Source: Mesorhizobium sp. LHD-90 (GTDB lineage Bacteria > Pseudomonadota > Alphaproteobacteria > Rhizobiales > Rhizobiaceae). From it: 64,000 bases of DNA. The notes under the pieces were generated by a model, which ran no database searches, was not told where the DNA came from, and saw only the letters and a program-made list of their open reading frames with translations. Both the position numbers and the translations under genes were made by a program. The stretch lies in assembly GCF_030929505.1 (NCBI RefSeq), contig NZ_JAVFVV010000005.1, positions 124,001 through 188,000 of the forward strand. The letters are read 5' to 3'. Below, piece by piece: positions 53,109-61,827 of this stretch. Numbering within the stretch: position 1 is the first letter of the stretch; every line of letters begins with the position of its first letter.

Positions 53109-53911
53109 AGACTTTGGAAAAGACCCTCTGGTCCACCTGGAGCCGGTTCCTCACCTGCCTCGTCGGAGCCGTGCTGATCGGTTTCCTCGTGCCGATCCTG
53201 ACCGTCGTGCTGGTGTCTTTCCAGAGCAAGTCGTACCTGTCGTTCCCGCCGTCCGATTTCTCGATCCGCTGGTATGAGCAGTTTCTCGGCAATACCGACT
53301 ACCAGTCGGCGATCTGGAACAGCCTCGCAATCGGTGCGGCGTCCGCGACGCTGGCGACGATAGCCGGCGTATGCACGGCGCTCGCCGTCATTCGCGCGGC
53401 AGTGCCGGGCGCCGCGGTGGTCAGCGTTCTGTCGGTCGCCCCCGCAGTGTTGCCGCAGATCGTGCTGGCCATCGGGCTTTTCCCGATCAGCGTGTGGCTG
53501 GGTCTCCAGGGCACGCTGGGCGCCGTCATCCTGGCGCACGCCGTGGTCGGCCTGCCCTTCCCGTTCATCACAGTCTGCGGCGCGCTGAGTTCATATTCCA
53601 GCCGGATGGAGATCGCCTCGATGTCGCTGGGCGCAAACGCCTTCCAGACGTTCCGGCTGATCACTTTCCCGATGATCAGGGCCGCCGTCGTCGCCGGCTT
53701 CATCTTCGCGTTCGCCGCCTCGCTCGACGAACTGGTGCTTGCGCTTTTCCTGAGCAGCCCCACGACGCGGACATTGCCGCTGCTGCTTTGGGAACAACTC
53801 AACTTCCAAGTGACGCCAGAAATTGCTGCCGCGGCCAGCGTCGTCCTCGCGGTGACGAGCCTGCTCATCGTCGCGGCGATACTGTTGCCACGCCTCGGCA
53901 AGGATAAATAG
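53105..53911 (+). CDS. Polyamine-type ABC transporter permease (PotC-like)
   Basis: The 268-residue protein has six membrane segments. The PotC-like periplasmic loop is KSYLSFPPSDFSIRWYEQFL. The ATPase-contact loop is MEIASMSLGANAFQTFRLIT. FIFAFAASLDELVLALFLSS follows, a strongly conserved feature of the family. The ATG overlaps the previous stop by 4 bases. It forms the channel with the upstream permease. Confidence 0.92.
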   Translation: MKTLEKTLWSTWSRFLTCLVGAVLIGFLVPILTVVLVSFQSKSYLSFPPSDFSIRWYEQFLGNTDYQSAIWNSLAIGAASATLATIAGVCTALAVIRAAVPGAAVVSVLSVAPAVLPQIVLAIGLFPISVWLGLQGTLGAVILAHAVVGLPFPFITVCGALSSYSSRMEIASMSLGANAFQTFRLITFPMIRAAVVAGFIFAFAASLDELVLALFLSSPTTRTLPLLLWEQLNFQVTPEIAAAASVVLAVTSLLIVAAILLPRLGKDK

Positions 53912-53912
53912 G

Positions 53913-55043
53913 ATGTTGCAGATGCCACGTCGATCCGACACATCGGCTCAGAACTCGTCCGTAGGCGGCGCGGCGGTGTCCATCCGGGCGCTGAGCAAAC
54001 GCTACAATGGCCTCGACGCGGTCGTGCCGACGAGCGTCGAGATCGAATCCGGCGACTTCTTCGCCATCATCGGACCGAGCGGATCGGGCAAGTCGACACT
54101 GCTCGGCATGATTGCCGGCTACATCGACCCGACCGCAGGTCAGATCGTCATAGACGGGCGGGATGTCGTCCCCGAACCAATCTATCGGCGCAACATCGGC
54201 ATGGTCTTCCAGAACTATGCGCTGTTTCCCCACCTGACCGTCGCCCAGAACGTCGCCTATCCCTTGAAAATTCGGGGCGTGCCGAAGGATGAGATCGCCC
54301 GGCGCGTCGCAGAAAGCCTCGGCATGGTGCGTCTCGAGGCCTTCGCCGCACGCCTGCCCTCCGAACTGTCCGGTGGCCAGCAGCAGCGCGTCGCACTCGC
54401 CCGCGCCTCGATCTACAAGCCTTCCATCCTGCTGATGGACGAGCCGCTCGGCGCCCTCGACAAGAATTTGCGCGACGAAATGCAGGAAGAGATCAAGCGC
54501 TTCCAGCAGGAGATGGGGGTGACGGTCATCTACGTAACCCACGACCAGCAGGAGGCAGCGTTCCTTGCTGACCGCATCGCCATCATGCGTGACGGCGCGA
54601 TGACGCAGATCGGCAGCCCGCGCGCTCTCTACGAACATCCGAACAGCCGTTTCGTGGCCGAGTTCCTCGGCGAGGCGTCGATCTTCCCGCTCAAGTCGGT
54701 TTCGGCAGGCCGGGCCGGCGAGGCGCGGCAGGCGGTGCTGGAGGGCGGCACCCCGATCCGCATCCGCACCGACGCGGAAGCCGGCCCAGGCAGCTTTGCG
54801 TGTATCCGGCCGGAACGCGTCACGGTCGGTCCGAAAGCGAAGGCACTGGACAATGCGTTTGCAGGCACCGTGCGCGAGAGCCTTTATACGCCCGGCAGCA
54901 TCCGCTATCGCGTCGAGCTGGACGGCACGGGCCTGTCGCTCAAGATCCGCGTCCTGCCTCAAGCCGACATGGAGTTCTACGAGGCTGGAAGCACGGTGGA
55001 CATCGGCTGGTCGGCCGACGACATGTCTCTGCTGAAGGAATAG
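53913..55043 (+). CDS. Polyamine-type ABC transporter ATP-binding protein (PotA-like)
   Basis: The 376-residue protein has Walker A GPSGSGKSTLLGMIAGYIDP near residue 50, the Q-loop region MVFQNYALFPHLTVAQNVAY, LSGGQQQRVALARASIYKPS and Walker B ILLMDEPLGALDKNLRDEMQ, with the switch histidine in YVTHDQQEA. A C-terminal TOBE domain follows (CIRPERVTVGPKA to the end). It begins one base after the permease stop. It completes the importer whose other genes precede it. Confidence 0.94.
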   Translation: MLQMPRRSDTSAQNSSVGGAAVSIRALSKRYNGLDAVVPTSVEIESGDFFAIIGPSGSGKSTLLGMIAGYIDPTAGQIVIDGRDVVPEPIYRRNIGMVFQNYALFPHLTVAQNVAYPLKIRGVPKDEIARRVAESLGMVRLEAFAARLPSELSGGQQQRVALARASIYKPSILLMDEPLGALDKNLRDEMQEEIKRFQQEMGVTVIYVTHDQQEAAFLADRIAIMRDGAMTQIGSPRALYEHPNSRFVAEFLGEASIFPLKSVSAGRAGEARQAVLEGGTPIRIRTDAEAGPGSFACIRPERVTVGPKAKALDNAFAGTVRESLYTPGSIRYRVELDGTGLSLKIRVLPQADMEFYEAGSTVDIGWSADDMSLLKE

Positions 55044-55121
55044 TTTTGCGGCCGCCGGGCCAGGTGCGGTCGGCAGCGCCGGCTCGCACTGTTGCGAGGC
55101 AGAGCGGAAGGACAAGTCGGA

Positions 55122-55141
55122 GCGCCGCTCTCAAGCGGCGC
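55122..55141. terminator. GC-rich hairpin between convergent ABC and aldolase genes
   Basis: An 8-bp perfect stem (GCGCCGCT / AGCGGCGC) with a 4-base loop lies between two convergent genes. No T-run follows on either strand, so bidirectional termination is only a possibility. Confidence 0.4.
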
Positions 55142-55162
55142 GATCCGCTCCGCCGAACGGCG

Positions 55163-55810
55163 TTATTTCAGATCCTGCTGGCCGTAGGTCTTGTAACGGC
55201 TTTTGACCACGCCGAGCTCGTCGTCACTCAGCATCACCGGACGGCCGACGCTCCTGGCGAGCAGGTACTGTCTCGCCAACGTCTCCAGCTTCTCGGTCCG
55301 CGCCACGGCGGTGGCGAGATCGGGCCCATGGGAAATCATGCCGTGGTTGGCCAGCAGGCAGGTGTTGCGCGACGCAAGCGCACGCACCGCGGCCTCCGCC
55401 AGCTTGGCGGTGCCAAACGGCGCATAGTCGGAGCACGGAACGTCGTCGCCGCCGAAAGAGGCGATCATGTAGTGAAAGGGCGGCAGCGCCTCGCGCAGGC
55501 ACGACAGGGCCACGCAGTGGTCCGGGTGCGCATGAACCACAGCCTTGGCCTGCGGAAAGGCCTCGTAAATGGCCATATGCATGTTCCACTCGCTCGAAGG
55601 GCGTGTGGTTCCGCTCCAGCCGCCATCCGGCCCGACCTCCACCATCATCGACGCATCGAGCAGGCCCGGCGCAATTCCCGTCGGCGTTATCAGCATGCCG
55701 CTTTCCAGCCTGACGCTGATATTGCCCGACGTGCCGCTGTTGAGCCCCTTGGCGGCGATATGTCTTGTGGCGTCGACCAGCGACTGCCGCATCTGTTGGT
55801 GAAGGGTCAT
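55163..55810 (-). CDS. Class II aldolase/adducin family protein, OtnC-like (3-oxo-tetronate 4-phosphate decarboxylase)
   Basis: The start at 55810 gives MTLHQQMRQ and overlaps the kinase stop by 4 bases (ATGA); a start at 55834 is less likely. The 215-residue protein has GLNSGTSGNISVRLESGMLI, the metal-binding histidine pair in KAVVHAHPDHCVAL and a third histidine in LLANHGMISHGPDL. Class II aldolases cleave sugar phosphates. Those paired with a four-carbon acid-sugar kinase decarboxylate 3-oxo-tetronate 4-phosphate to dihydroxyacetone phosphate. The kinase partner directly upstream supports this. Confidence 0.88.
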   Translation of the reverse strand: MTLHQQMRQSLVDATRHIAAKGLNSGTSGNISVRLESGMLITPTGIAPGLLDASMMVEVGPDGGWSGTTRPSSEWNMHMAIYEAFPQAKAVVHAHPDHCVALSCLREALPPFHYMIASFGGDDVPCSDYAPFGTAKLAEAAVRALASRNTCLLANHGMISHGPDLATAVARTEKLETLARQYLLARSVGRPVMLSDDELGVVKSRYKTYGQQDLK

Positions 55811-57147
55811 AGTACTCCCGCCCGAGGTGGCCACTGATCGAGATAAGGCGGCCTGCTGACAGGCCGACGCATCTCTTCAAGCACTGTGGAAAAGATATCC
55901 AGTCCGCCGAGTTTTCCGGATTTGAGCATCATCGCCACTCGGAACGGCATTTCCGCGACCATGCGGCCCGTGCCAAGTCCCTGATACGGGCCCAGCATGA
56001 ACCGTGAGATCGGCAACTTCGGGACGATGGCTCCAGCCGTCTCGCCGCCCGCGATGATCAGGCGCCGGACGCCGCAGTCGAAGATCAACTGCTGCGCCGC
56101 CGCGGTGAGGAAGTCTTCGGCGGCCCGCGCCACGACGCGGCGTCCGTGCCGCTGCTGCAGACGCTCGACCTCGTCCTGTGGAGCCATGGTGGCGATTGCA
56201 ATCGGCCTGTCCTGATCGATTGCCCGCCTGGCTGCGGCAAGCGTCGGGCCGAGCACATCGCCGCCCGCCAGCACATCCGACAGATCGATCGTCACGATTT
56301 CATTGTGGCGGCCGAAATGTGCCAGTTGGTCCGCCGTGCGTGGCGCGACGCTGCCGGCGAGCACCGCCGCCGGCCCGTCCACGCCCGGTAGTTCGGCCAC
56401 CGCCGCCTCGGCAAGACGGCCGGCACGCCGCCAGGCCGTCGGGAGATGGGCTGCGACTGACGCATTCCCGGTCAGCAGCGGCATATCCGACGCCGCCTCG
56501 GCTATCGCGGCCAGATCGCGTTCGTAGATCGTGTCGGTTATGGCGAAGTGGATACCCTCGGCCGCGAGCGTGTCGCACCGCTCGCGGATCGCCTGCGCGC
56601 CACAGTCGACCACCGGATGCGGGACAAGGCCGACGGCGCGCTTGCTCTGCGCGGCCAGAACACGGACCAGGTTCGAATCCGTCATGGGTGTGAGCGGATC
56701 GAAGCGCTTCGGCGATTCGGCAAGAATTTGCGCCCCCCCGAACATATGGCCCTGGAAGACCGTCCGCTCCGTCTCGCAGAGAGCCGGACAAAACAACACG
56801 AAGCGCGCGCCGAGCAGGTCGGCCAGCGCCTCGGCACAAGGGCCGATGTTGCCGTCCGGTGTGGAATCGAAGGTAGCGCAATATTTGAAGAAGATCAGTT
56901 CGCAGCCGGCCTGCATGAGTTTCCCGGCGGCAGCCAGCACCTGCTCCACTGCCTCCGCCGCCGGCGCCACCCGCACCTTCAGCGCAATGACATGGGCGAG
57001 CGAACGGGGATCGATATCGCTCTCGACGCTCGTGGAAAAGCCACACGGCATGCCGCGTGCGACCATCATCGCCGCCAGTTCTGCGCCGCCCGTCAGGTCA
57101 TCGGCAATCGCGCCGAACAGCAATGGGCGTTGTCGTTCCACAGCCAC
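55807..57147 (-). CDS. Four-carbon acid-sugar kinase family (OtnK/DUF1537)
   Basis: The 446-residue protein has the family opening FGAIADDLTGGAELAAMMVA (aspartates of the N-terminal sugar-acid binding domain) and KYCATFDSTPDGNIGPCAEA. The C-terminal nucleotide-binding part has RRLIIAGGETAGAIVPKL and GPYQGLGTGRM-type loops. Family members phosphorylate 3-oxo-tetronates from L-threonate or D-erythronate breakdown, or other acid sugars. The start is GTG with GGGAG upstream. It is coupled to the OtnC-like gene. The dedicated NAD dehydrogenase that usually precedes it is absent; a shikimate-dehydrogenase-like gene occupies the upstream position. Confidence 0.9.
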   Translation of the reverse strand: MAVERQRPLLFGAIADDLTGGAELAAMMVARGMPCGFSTSVESDIDPRSLAHVIALKVRVAPAAEAVEQVLAAAGKLMQAGCELIFFKYCATFDSTPDGNIGPCAEALADLLGARFVLFCPALCETERTVFQGHMFGGAQILAESPKRFDPLTPMTDSNLVRVLAAQSKRAVGLVPHPVVDCGAQAIRERCDTLAAEGIHFAITDTIYERDLAAIAEAASDMPLLTGNASVAAHLPTAWRRAGRLAEAAVAELPGVDGPAAVLAGSVAPRTADQLAHFGRHNEIVTIDLSDVLAGGDVLGPTLAAARRAIDQDRPIAIATMAPQDEVERLQQRHGRRVVARAAEDFLTAAAQQLIFDCGVRRLIIAGGETAGAIVPKLPISRFMLGPYQGLGTGRMVAEMPFRVAMMLKSGKLGGLDIFSTVLEEMRRPVSRPPYLDQWPPRAGVL

Positions 57148-57290
57148 TCTCGTCAGCTCCCAAACTCGCCGGACAGGATTGCACAGCGCCGGCCCTGCGA
57201 CAGGCCCTCGAACGTCAGGCGCATCGCCCGCCTCGTCCCCACTTCTCTAGACAACAAGCGCCTTGGCCGCCACCGTGCTATGCTACGCCA

Positions 57291-58091
57291 TCAAAGCCCA
57301 AGAAACTCGCGCAGCAGCGCCAGTTGGCCATCCATCATCTGACGGCCGTAGAGCAGGCGGCATCCCTTCCTTTCCGCGGCCTCGAGCAGCCTGGTCTTTT
57401 CCGGCACCATAACGACGTCGGCAACGATCATTCCGGTCGAAAGCGTTTCCAGATCGACCGGATCGCCGCCATCCTTGCCGCGCATTCCGAGCGACGTGGC
57501 ATTTAAAACCATGTCGAAACCGGTGGCGTCGGCCTCCCCTACGCGCAACGATGCAGCGGGGTGGGCCGCCGCGACCGCCGCGGCGAGGCTGCGCGCCTTG
57601 TCGGCGTCGCGGTTGGCGATGACGAGTTCGCCAACGCCGGCTTCGGCAAGGGCGAAGGCCAGGCTGCGGCCGGCGCCGCCGGCGCCAATCATGAGCACGC
57701 GAAGGCCGGCGAGATCGACACCCGCTTCCCCGGCGCCGTGCACGAAGCCGCTGCCGTCCACATTCTCACCCGTCAGCGTCCCGTCCGGATCGCGCCGGAT
57801 ATAGTTGACACTGCCGATCATGCGCGCCCGTGGCGTCAAACGGTCGAGCAGAGCGCCGACGGGAATCTTGTGAGGAATGGTTATTCCGGAACCGACGCAG
57901 TTCTTCAGCTTGCGCAGCGCGTCGATCATCGCCGGCAGATCGTCCGCGCCGACATGGGCAGGCACGCACAGGAAATCATGGCCACGGGCCCGCATGTAGG
58001 CGGTGATGTTCTCCGTGCCGACCACGTGCCCGACGGGATCCGCCATGAGCAACATGATCTTGGTTTGCCCGGTAACGCGTCGAACGTCCAT
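57291..58091 (-). CDS. Shikimate dehydrogenase-like NAD(P)-dependent oxidoreductase with altered substrate pocket
   Basis: The 266-residue protein has the SDH fold: catalytic lysine K75 in ITIPHK, N96 in SVNYI and D112 in NVDGSGF, then the cofactor loop MIGAGGAGRSLAFALAEAGV. The N-terminal substrate motif is changed. The S-x-S pair after the conserved histidine (HSKSP in E. coli AroE) reads HVVGT here (22-26), and the NTDG block is NVDG. Binding of shikimate itself is therefore doubtful. AGAGGA precedes the ATG. It lies upstream of the OtnK/OtnC pair and may supply the oxidised acid; that link is inference. Confidence 0.85.
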   Translation of the reverse strand: MDVRRVTGQTKIMLLMADPVGHVVGTENITAYMRARGHDFLCVPAHVGADDLPAMIDALRKLKNCVGSGITIPHKIPVGALLDRLTPRARMIGSVNYIRRDPDGTLTGENVDGSGFVHGAGEAGVDLAGLRVLMIGAGGAGRSLAFALAEAGVGELVIANRDADKARSLAAAVAAAHPAASLRVGEADATGFDMVLNATSLGMRGKDGGDPVDLETLSTGMIVADVVMVPEKTRLLEAAERKGCRLLYGRQMMDGQLALLREFLGL

Positions 58092-58347
58092 CCGCGTCCT
58101 CTCAAAATGCTAACGCACTAGTATGACAAATATCGATTAAATCAAGCGTTCCCTAGCGATCAATCCAACGAAATCGTCGACCTCTACTGCCTGCTTCCAC
58201 CCAGTGAATCCGGCACGCATCTGGGCGTTCGGGAAAGCGGGCGCATCATGCGCTGGCGACACGCAAAAGCCGGTTGATAACGGATAAGTTTATTTGTAAT
58301 CCTATCGCCAACGAGCGTGTTCCTTCTCCTCAACAGGACCCTTCCCC

Positions 58348-59664
58348 ATGTCAAAACGGCAAATGCATCTGGTCGGGTATGTGCTCGCCGGCCCTACCTG
58401 GCACCATTACGGCATCTGGCGCCACCCGGAGAGCGATGGTCTCGATATGCTGGACCCGGCCCGCTACGAGGAGATCGCGCGCGTTCTCGAACACGGCAAG
58501 TTCGACGGCCTGTTCTTCGTCGATTTCCTGATGCTGTTCGATTCCTATGCGGGCGGCTACCGCACCAATCTGAAGGAAGGCGGCCAGCAATGCATGATGG
58601 ATCCGATGCAGCTCCTGGCCACGATGGCGCGCGTCACATCGAACATCGGCCTGGCGGCAACCATGTCGACGAGCCTTTACCACCCCTTCCACATCGCCCG
58701 CAGCTTTGCCTCGCTTGACCATATCACCAAGGGCCGCGCCGGTTGGAATGTCGTCACCTCCGCCATGGATCGCGAAGCCAAGAACTTCGGCATGGACGCG
58801 CTGTTGGAGAAGAACCTGCGCTACGACATGGCGGACGAGGTGGTGGAGGCCTGCACGAAACTCTGGCACAGTTGGGAGCCGGATGCTGTGGTCGGGGACC
58901 GCGAGAACAACATCTTCGCTGATGCCGACAAGGTCCATTATGTCAATTACGAAGGGAAATATGTCCGCACCAGTGGCCCGCTGACCACGCCACGTTCGCC
59001 CCAAGGCAGTCCCGTCATCATGCAGGCCGGATCGTCGCCGCGCGGACGTGAGTTCGCTGGGCGTTGGGCGGAAGTTATCTTCACCCTGCAGAACTCCAAG
59101 GAGCACATGCAGGCCTTCTATCGCGACATCAAGGACCGTGTCGTGGCAAGCGGACGCCGGCCGAACGAATGCGCCATCGTCCCCGCCGTCGACGTCGTCC
59201 TGGGCGACACCGAGTCCATCGCCAAGGAGCGCGCCGAGGCGATCAATTCCTATGCCAGCCCGACGCTTGGCCTTGCCGAAATTTCCAACGCGCTGGGTGT
59301 CGACATGTCCAACGAACCGCTCGACAAGCCGCTCGCGGAACTTGAGCTGACGCAGGGATGTCGCGGCATCCTGGACGTGATGCTGCAAGGCGTGGAGAAG
59401 GACGGCCTGACCCTCGGCCAAGCCGGCAAAGCCTGGGCGACCAGCCAGATGACGCCGCAGCTCGTCGGCACGCCTACCATGATTGCCGACTACCTTCAGG
59501 ATTACTTCGAAGCCGAATGCTGCGATGGCTTCATGATCTGCCCGTCGATGAGCCCCGGCACCTATGTGCAGTTTGTCAAGACGGTCGTTCCGGAGCTTCA
59601 GCGCCGCGGGATCTTCCGCAAGGAATACAAATACGCCACCTTCCGCGAGAACCTGCAGAACTGA
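58348..59664 (+). CDS. LLM-class flavin-dependent monooxygenase (NtaA/SnaA/DszA type)
   Basis: The 438-residue protein belongs to the nitrilotriacetate monooxygenase branch of the luciferase-like family. Signs are KFDGLFFVDFLM near residue 50, GLAATMSTSLYHPFHIARSF, the flavin-site RAGWNVVTSAM and SPQGSPVIMQAGSSPRGREF. These are class C two-component monooxygenases that use reduced FMN from a separate reductase and cleave C-N or C-S bonds. A flavin reductase gene lies at 61828-62346. AGGA precedes the ATG, and a strong terminator follows. It diverges from the SDH-like gene. Confidence 0.92.
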   Translation: MSKRQMHLVGYVLAGPTWHHYGIWRHPESDGLDMLDPARYEEIARVLEHGKFDGLFFVDFLMLFDSYAGGYRTNLKEGGQQCMMDPMQLLATMARVTSNIGLAATMSTSLYHPFHIARSFASLDHITKGRAGWNVVTSAMDREAKNFGMDALLEKNLRYDMADEVVEACTKLWHSWEPDAVVGDRENNIFADADKVHYVNYEGKYVRTSGPLTTPRSPQGSPVIMQAGSSPRGREFAGRWAEVIFTLQNSKEHMQAFYRDIKDRVVASGRRPNECAIVPAVDVVLGDTESIAKERAEAINSYASPTLGLAEISNALGVDMSNEPLDKPLAELELTQGCRGILDVMLQGVEKDGLTLGQAGKAWATSQMTPQLVGTPTMIADYLQDYFEAECCDGFMICPSMSPGTYVQFVKTVVPELQRRGIFRKEYKYATFRENLQN

Positions 59665-59691
59665 GCGTCGACCGAAGCGACCCCTAACGAC

Positions 59692-59728
59692 AAGGGCGCC
59701 CCGCCGATCCGGCCGGGCGCCCTTTTTT
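59692..59728 (+). terminator. Rho-independent terminator of the monooxygenase gene
   Basis: A 9-bp perfect stem (AAGGGCGCC / GGCGCCCTT) encloses a 15-base loop that can pair further (CGGCCG region). It ends in TTTTTT, 28 bases after the stop codon. Confidence 0.88.
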
Positions 59729-59797
59729 GCATGCCGGCGGGCAAGTCATGACCCTGGCAGACAAGCGACGCTTCGGTCTGCGCCGCTGATGGCCCGC

Positions 59798-60475
59798 TCA
59801 ACCGGCCAAATCGCGCGCGGCTATGATTTCCGGGAGATAGCAGCGAAGGTAAGCGATACCCGCCAGGTGCGCGTCCGCGATGTAGTCGTCGCGGATGAAG
59901 CCGTGTTCGATGTAGGAGATCGAGAAGACGCCGTCGACTACGGCGAAATAGGTGGCGAGACGGCGCTCCCAGTCCGGAATGACGGGCATGCTGAAATAGT
60001 GGTTCAGCATGCGCGACCGGGCATCCACGAGACGGTGGTATTGTGATACGTCGGCGCTCTTGATCTCGACGCTGATGTTGGCGCCGAGAAAGAGCCGCAA
60101 CGCGGCGGGGTGGGCGTTGTGGTAATGCGCGGCGGCCGTCATCTTCTGACGGAAAAGATCCTGCCAGCGTGTCGGAGGCTGGGGCAAGGGCAGGCTAGAG
60201 AGATCCAGAAGGGCCTTGTGGTGCACGTCCGCAAGCGCCAGAAGCGCCGCCTCCGCACTCGGGAAGAAGTGGTAGACGGACGCATTGGGCACCTTCGCCT
60301 GGGCGGCGATCTGGTAGAGGCCTATGTCCTGCACCTGATTGGTTTCAAGGAGCTGATCCAGCGCCTCCAGCAGCTTGCGGAAGCGCACCTGTCCGGGCCT
60401 CCGCTGCGGCTGTCTGGCGACGATGCGCTTTGACGGCCGCTCGTTGCCCGGTGCCTCATCCATGTCATCGCTCAT
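59798..60475 (-). CDS. TetR-family transcriptional regulator
   Basis: The start is placed at ATG 60475 (MSDDMDEAPG); an ATG two codons upstream is equally possible and the frame extends to 60592. The 225-residue protein has the helix-turn-helix LYQIAAQAKVPNASVYHFFP in the same arrangement as the TetR at 40189-40881, and the two flank the catabolic island. It is convergent with the monooxygenase gene and probably controls genes of this island; the ligand is unknown. Confidence 0.88.
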   Translation of the reverse strand: MSDDMDEAPGNERPSKRIVARQPQRRPGQVRFRKLLEALDQLLETNQVQDIGLYQIAAQAKVPNASVYHFFPSAEAALLALADVHHKALLDLSSLPLPQPPTRWQDLFRQKMTAAAHYHNAHPAALRLFLGANISVEIKSADVSQYHRLVDARSRMLNHYFSMPVIPDWERRLATYFAVVDGVFSISYIEHGFIRDDYIADAHLAGIAYLRCYLPEIIAARDLAG

Positions 60476-60592
60476 GATCATCTCGCAATGGCAGCCGCAA
60501 TCGAAACAAATCGAGTCCCCTCTAAAGGTCAAGCCGGCGATCCGGCCTGCATGGCCCGCGTGAGGCGGTCCGTGCAACCGAAAACCCTCCAT

Positions 60593-61558
60593 TCACGGAT
60601 CTTTCCGCGGTGCCTCCACAAGCAGCCGCTCATTGCCGTTGAGGGCAGCGTCGCGACGGACCCGCTCGTAGAGCCACTCGCTGAAACGTTCGGCGTTGCG
60701 CTTGCGCGTCTGCCCCAGCGGCTCGACGATGTAGTAGCCGCCGCGCACCCTGAAGGGCGCAACCTCGATTGCCGGGACGAGCATGCCGCTTGCAAAGATG
60801 TCATCCAGCAGCGGATTGCCTCCGAGCGCAATGCCATGGCCGCTGAGCAGCGCCTGAACCAGAACCGAGAAGTTGTTGACGGTGATCTGGAACTTTCCCT
60901 CCTCGGCGTCGACACCGAAAAAGGCGAACCACTCGCTCCAGCGGTTGCCGAAGACCGGCGGCCCCTCGAGGCCGATCAGCTTCTCGCCGAGCAGTTGGGA
61001 TGGGTGGGAAGGACGCTCGCGGCCCTGCCAATATGCCGGATGGCATACCGGCATGACCTCGCTGCCCATCAGAAACCGGGAGGAAACGGCGGGCCAGGCT
61101 CCGTCTCCATAGCGGATGGTCATATCGATGCGCTGCTTCGTGATATCGACGAGCTCGTCATTGACCGCCAGGCGCAGATCGACATCCGGGTTTGCCGTGC
61201 TGAACTCGGCGAGGCGCGGCGCGAGCCAGTACGTCCCGAAGGCGTGCGTCATGCCGACGACCACGGCCTGCGGGTTACTGAATTCCCGAACCCTGTCCGA
61301 AAGGGAGGCGATGGCATTGAGATGCGCCGGAAGGGAGGAATTGAGCAACAGTCCCGCGGGCGTGAGTTCGATCGAACGGTATCCGCGCTCGAAAAGCGGC
61401 ACCTGGAGAAAAATCTCCAGCTCTCTTATCTGGCGGCTGATCGCCGCCTGCGTCAGGCGCAGCTCTTCTGCCGCGCGGGTAAAGCTCTGTAGGCGCGCCG
61501 CCGCCTCGAAAGCAATGAGAGAGGGGAGAGAAGGGATACTCTTGCGAAGCGACGCCAT
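60593..61558 (-). CDS. LysR-family transcriptional regulator (GcvA-like)
   Basis: The 321-residue regulator starts MASLRKSIPSLPSLIAFEAA. Its helix-turn-helix is FTRAAEELRLTQAAISRQIR. The effector domain has the GcvA-type IDMTIRYGDGAWP segment. An upstream frame to 61729 exists but reads unnaturally. It diverges from the flavin reductase gene across 269 bases, so it probably controls the reductase, the monooxygenase, or both. Confidence 0.9.
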   Translation of the reverse strand: MASLRKSIPSLPSLIAFEAAARLQSFTRAAEELRLTQAAISRQIRELEIFLQVPLFERGYRSIELTPAGLLLNSSLPAHLNAIASLSDRVREFSNPQAVVVGMTHAFGTYWLAPRLAEFSTANPDVDLRLAVNDELVDITKQRIDMTIRYGDGAWPAVSSRFLMGSEVMPVCHPAYWQGRERPSHPSQLLGEKLIGLEGPPVFGNRWSEWFAFFGVDAEEGKFQITVNNFSVLVQALLSGHGIALGGNPLLDDIFASGMLVPAIEVAPFRVRGGYYIVEPLGQTRKRNAERFSEWLYERVRRDAALNGNERLLVEAPRKDP

Positions 61559-61827
61559 AATGATTCTTAATGCCAGGAGGTATCCTTCGGCAAGCAGCCG
61601 ATTGGCCTCCGAGAGCTGATCTCCAGCCCAGGCGCCCCGCGAGTCGCCGGTATCCGGCAGCAATCCGGCCGGAATGGGCCGACGCACCGTCGAACCTGCG
61701 CTTTCATCCAGCCGCAACGCGTGTCGCACAAGGAATGCTTATGGCTGTGAAAGGATTTTGCGCGTTTACGCCGCCCTCGACATGCGGCTAGCTGGCGGTA
61801 TCGAAGTGCCATCTCCAGGATTCTGCC

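Noticed and set aside
56660-56700. GGTTCGAATCC string resembling a tRNA T-loop
   Set aside because: It lies inside the acid-sugar kinase coding frame and no cloverleaf can be drawn around it.
57291-58091. Assignment as aroE
   Set aside because: The shikimate-binding S-x-S and NTDG motifs are changed and the neighbours are acid-sugar genes.
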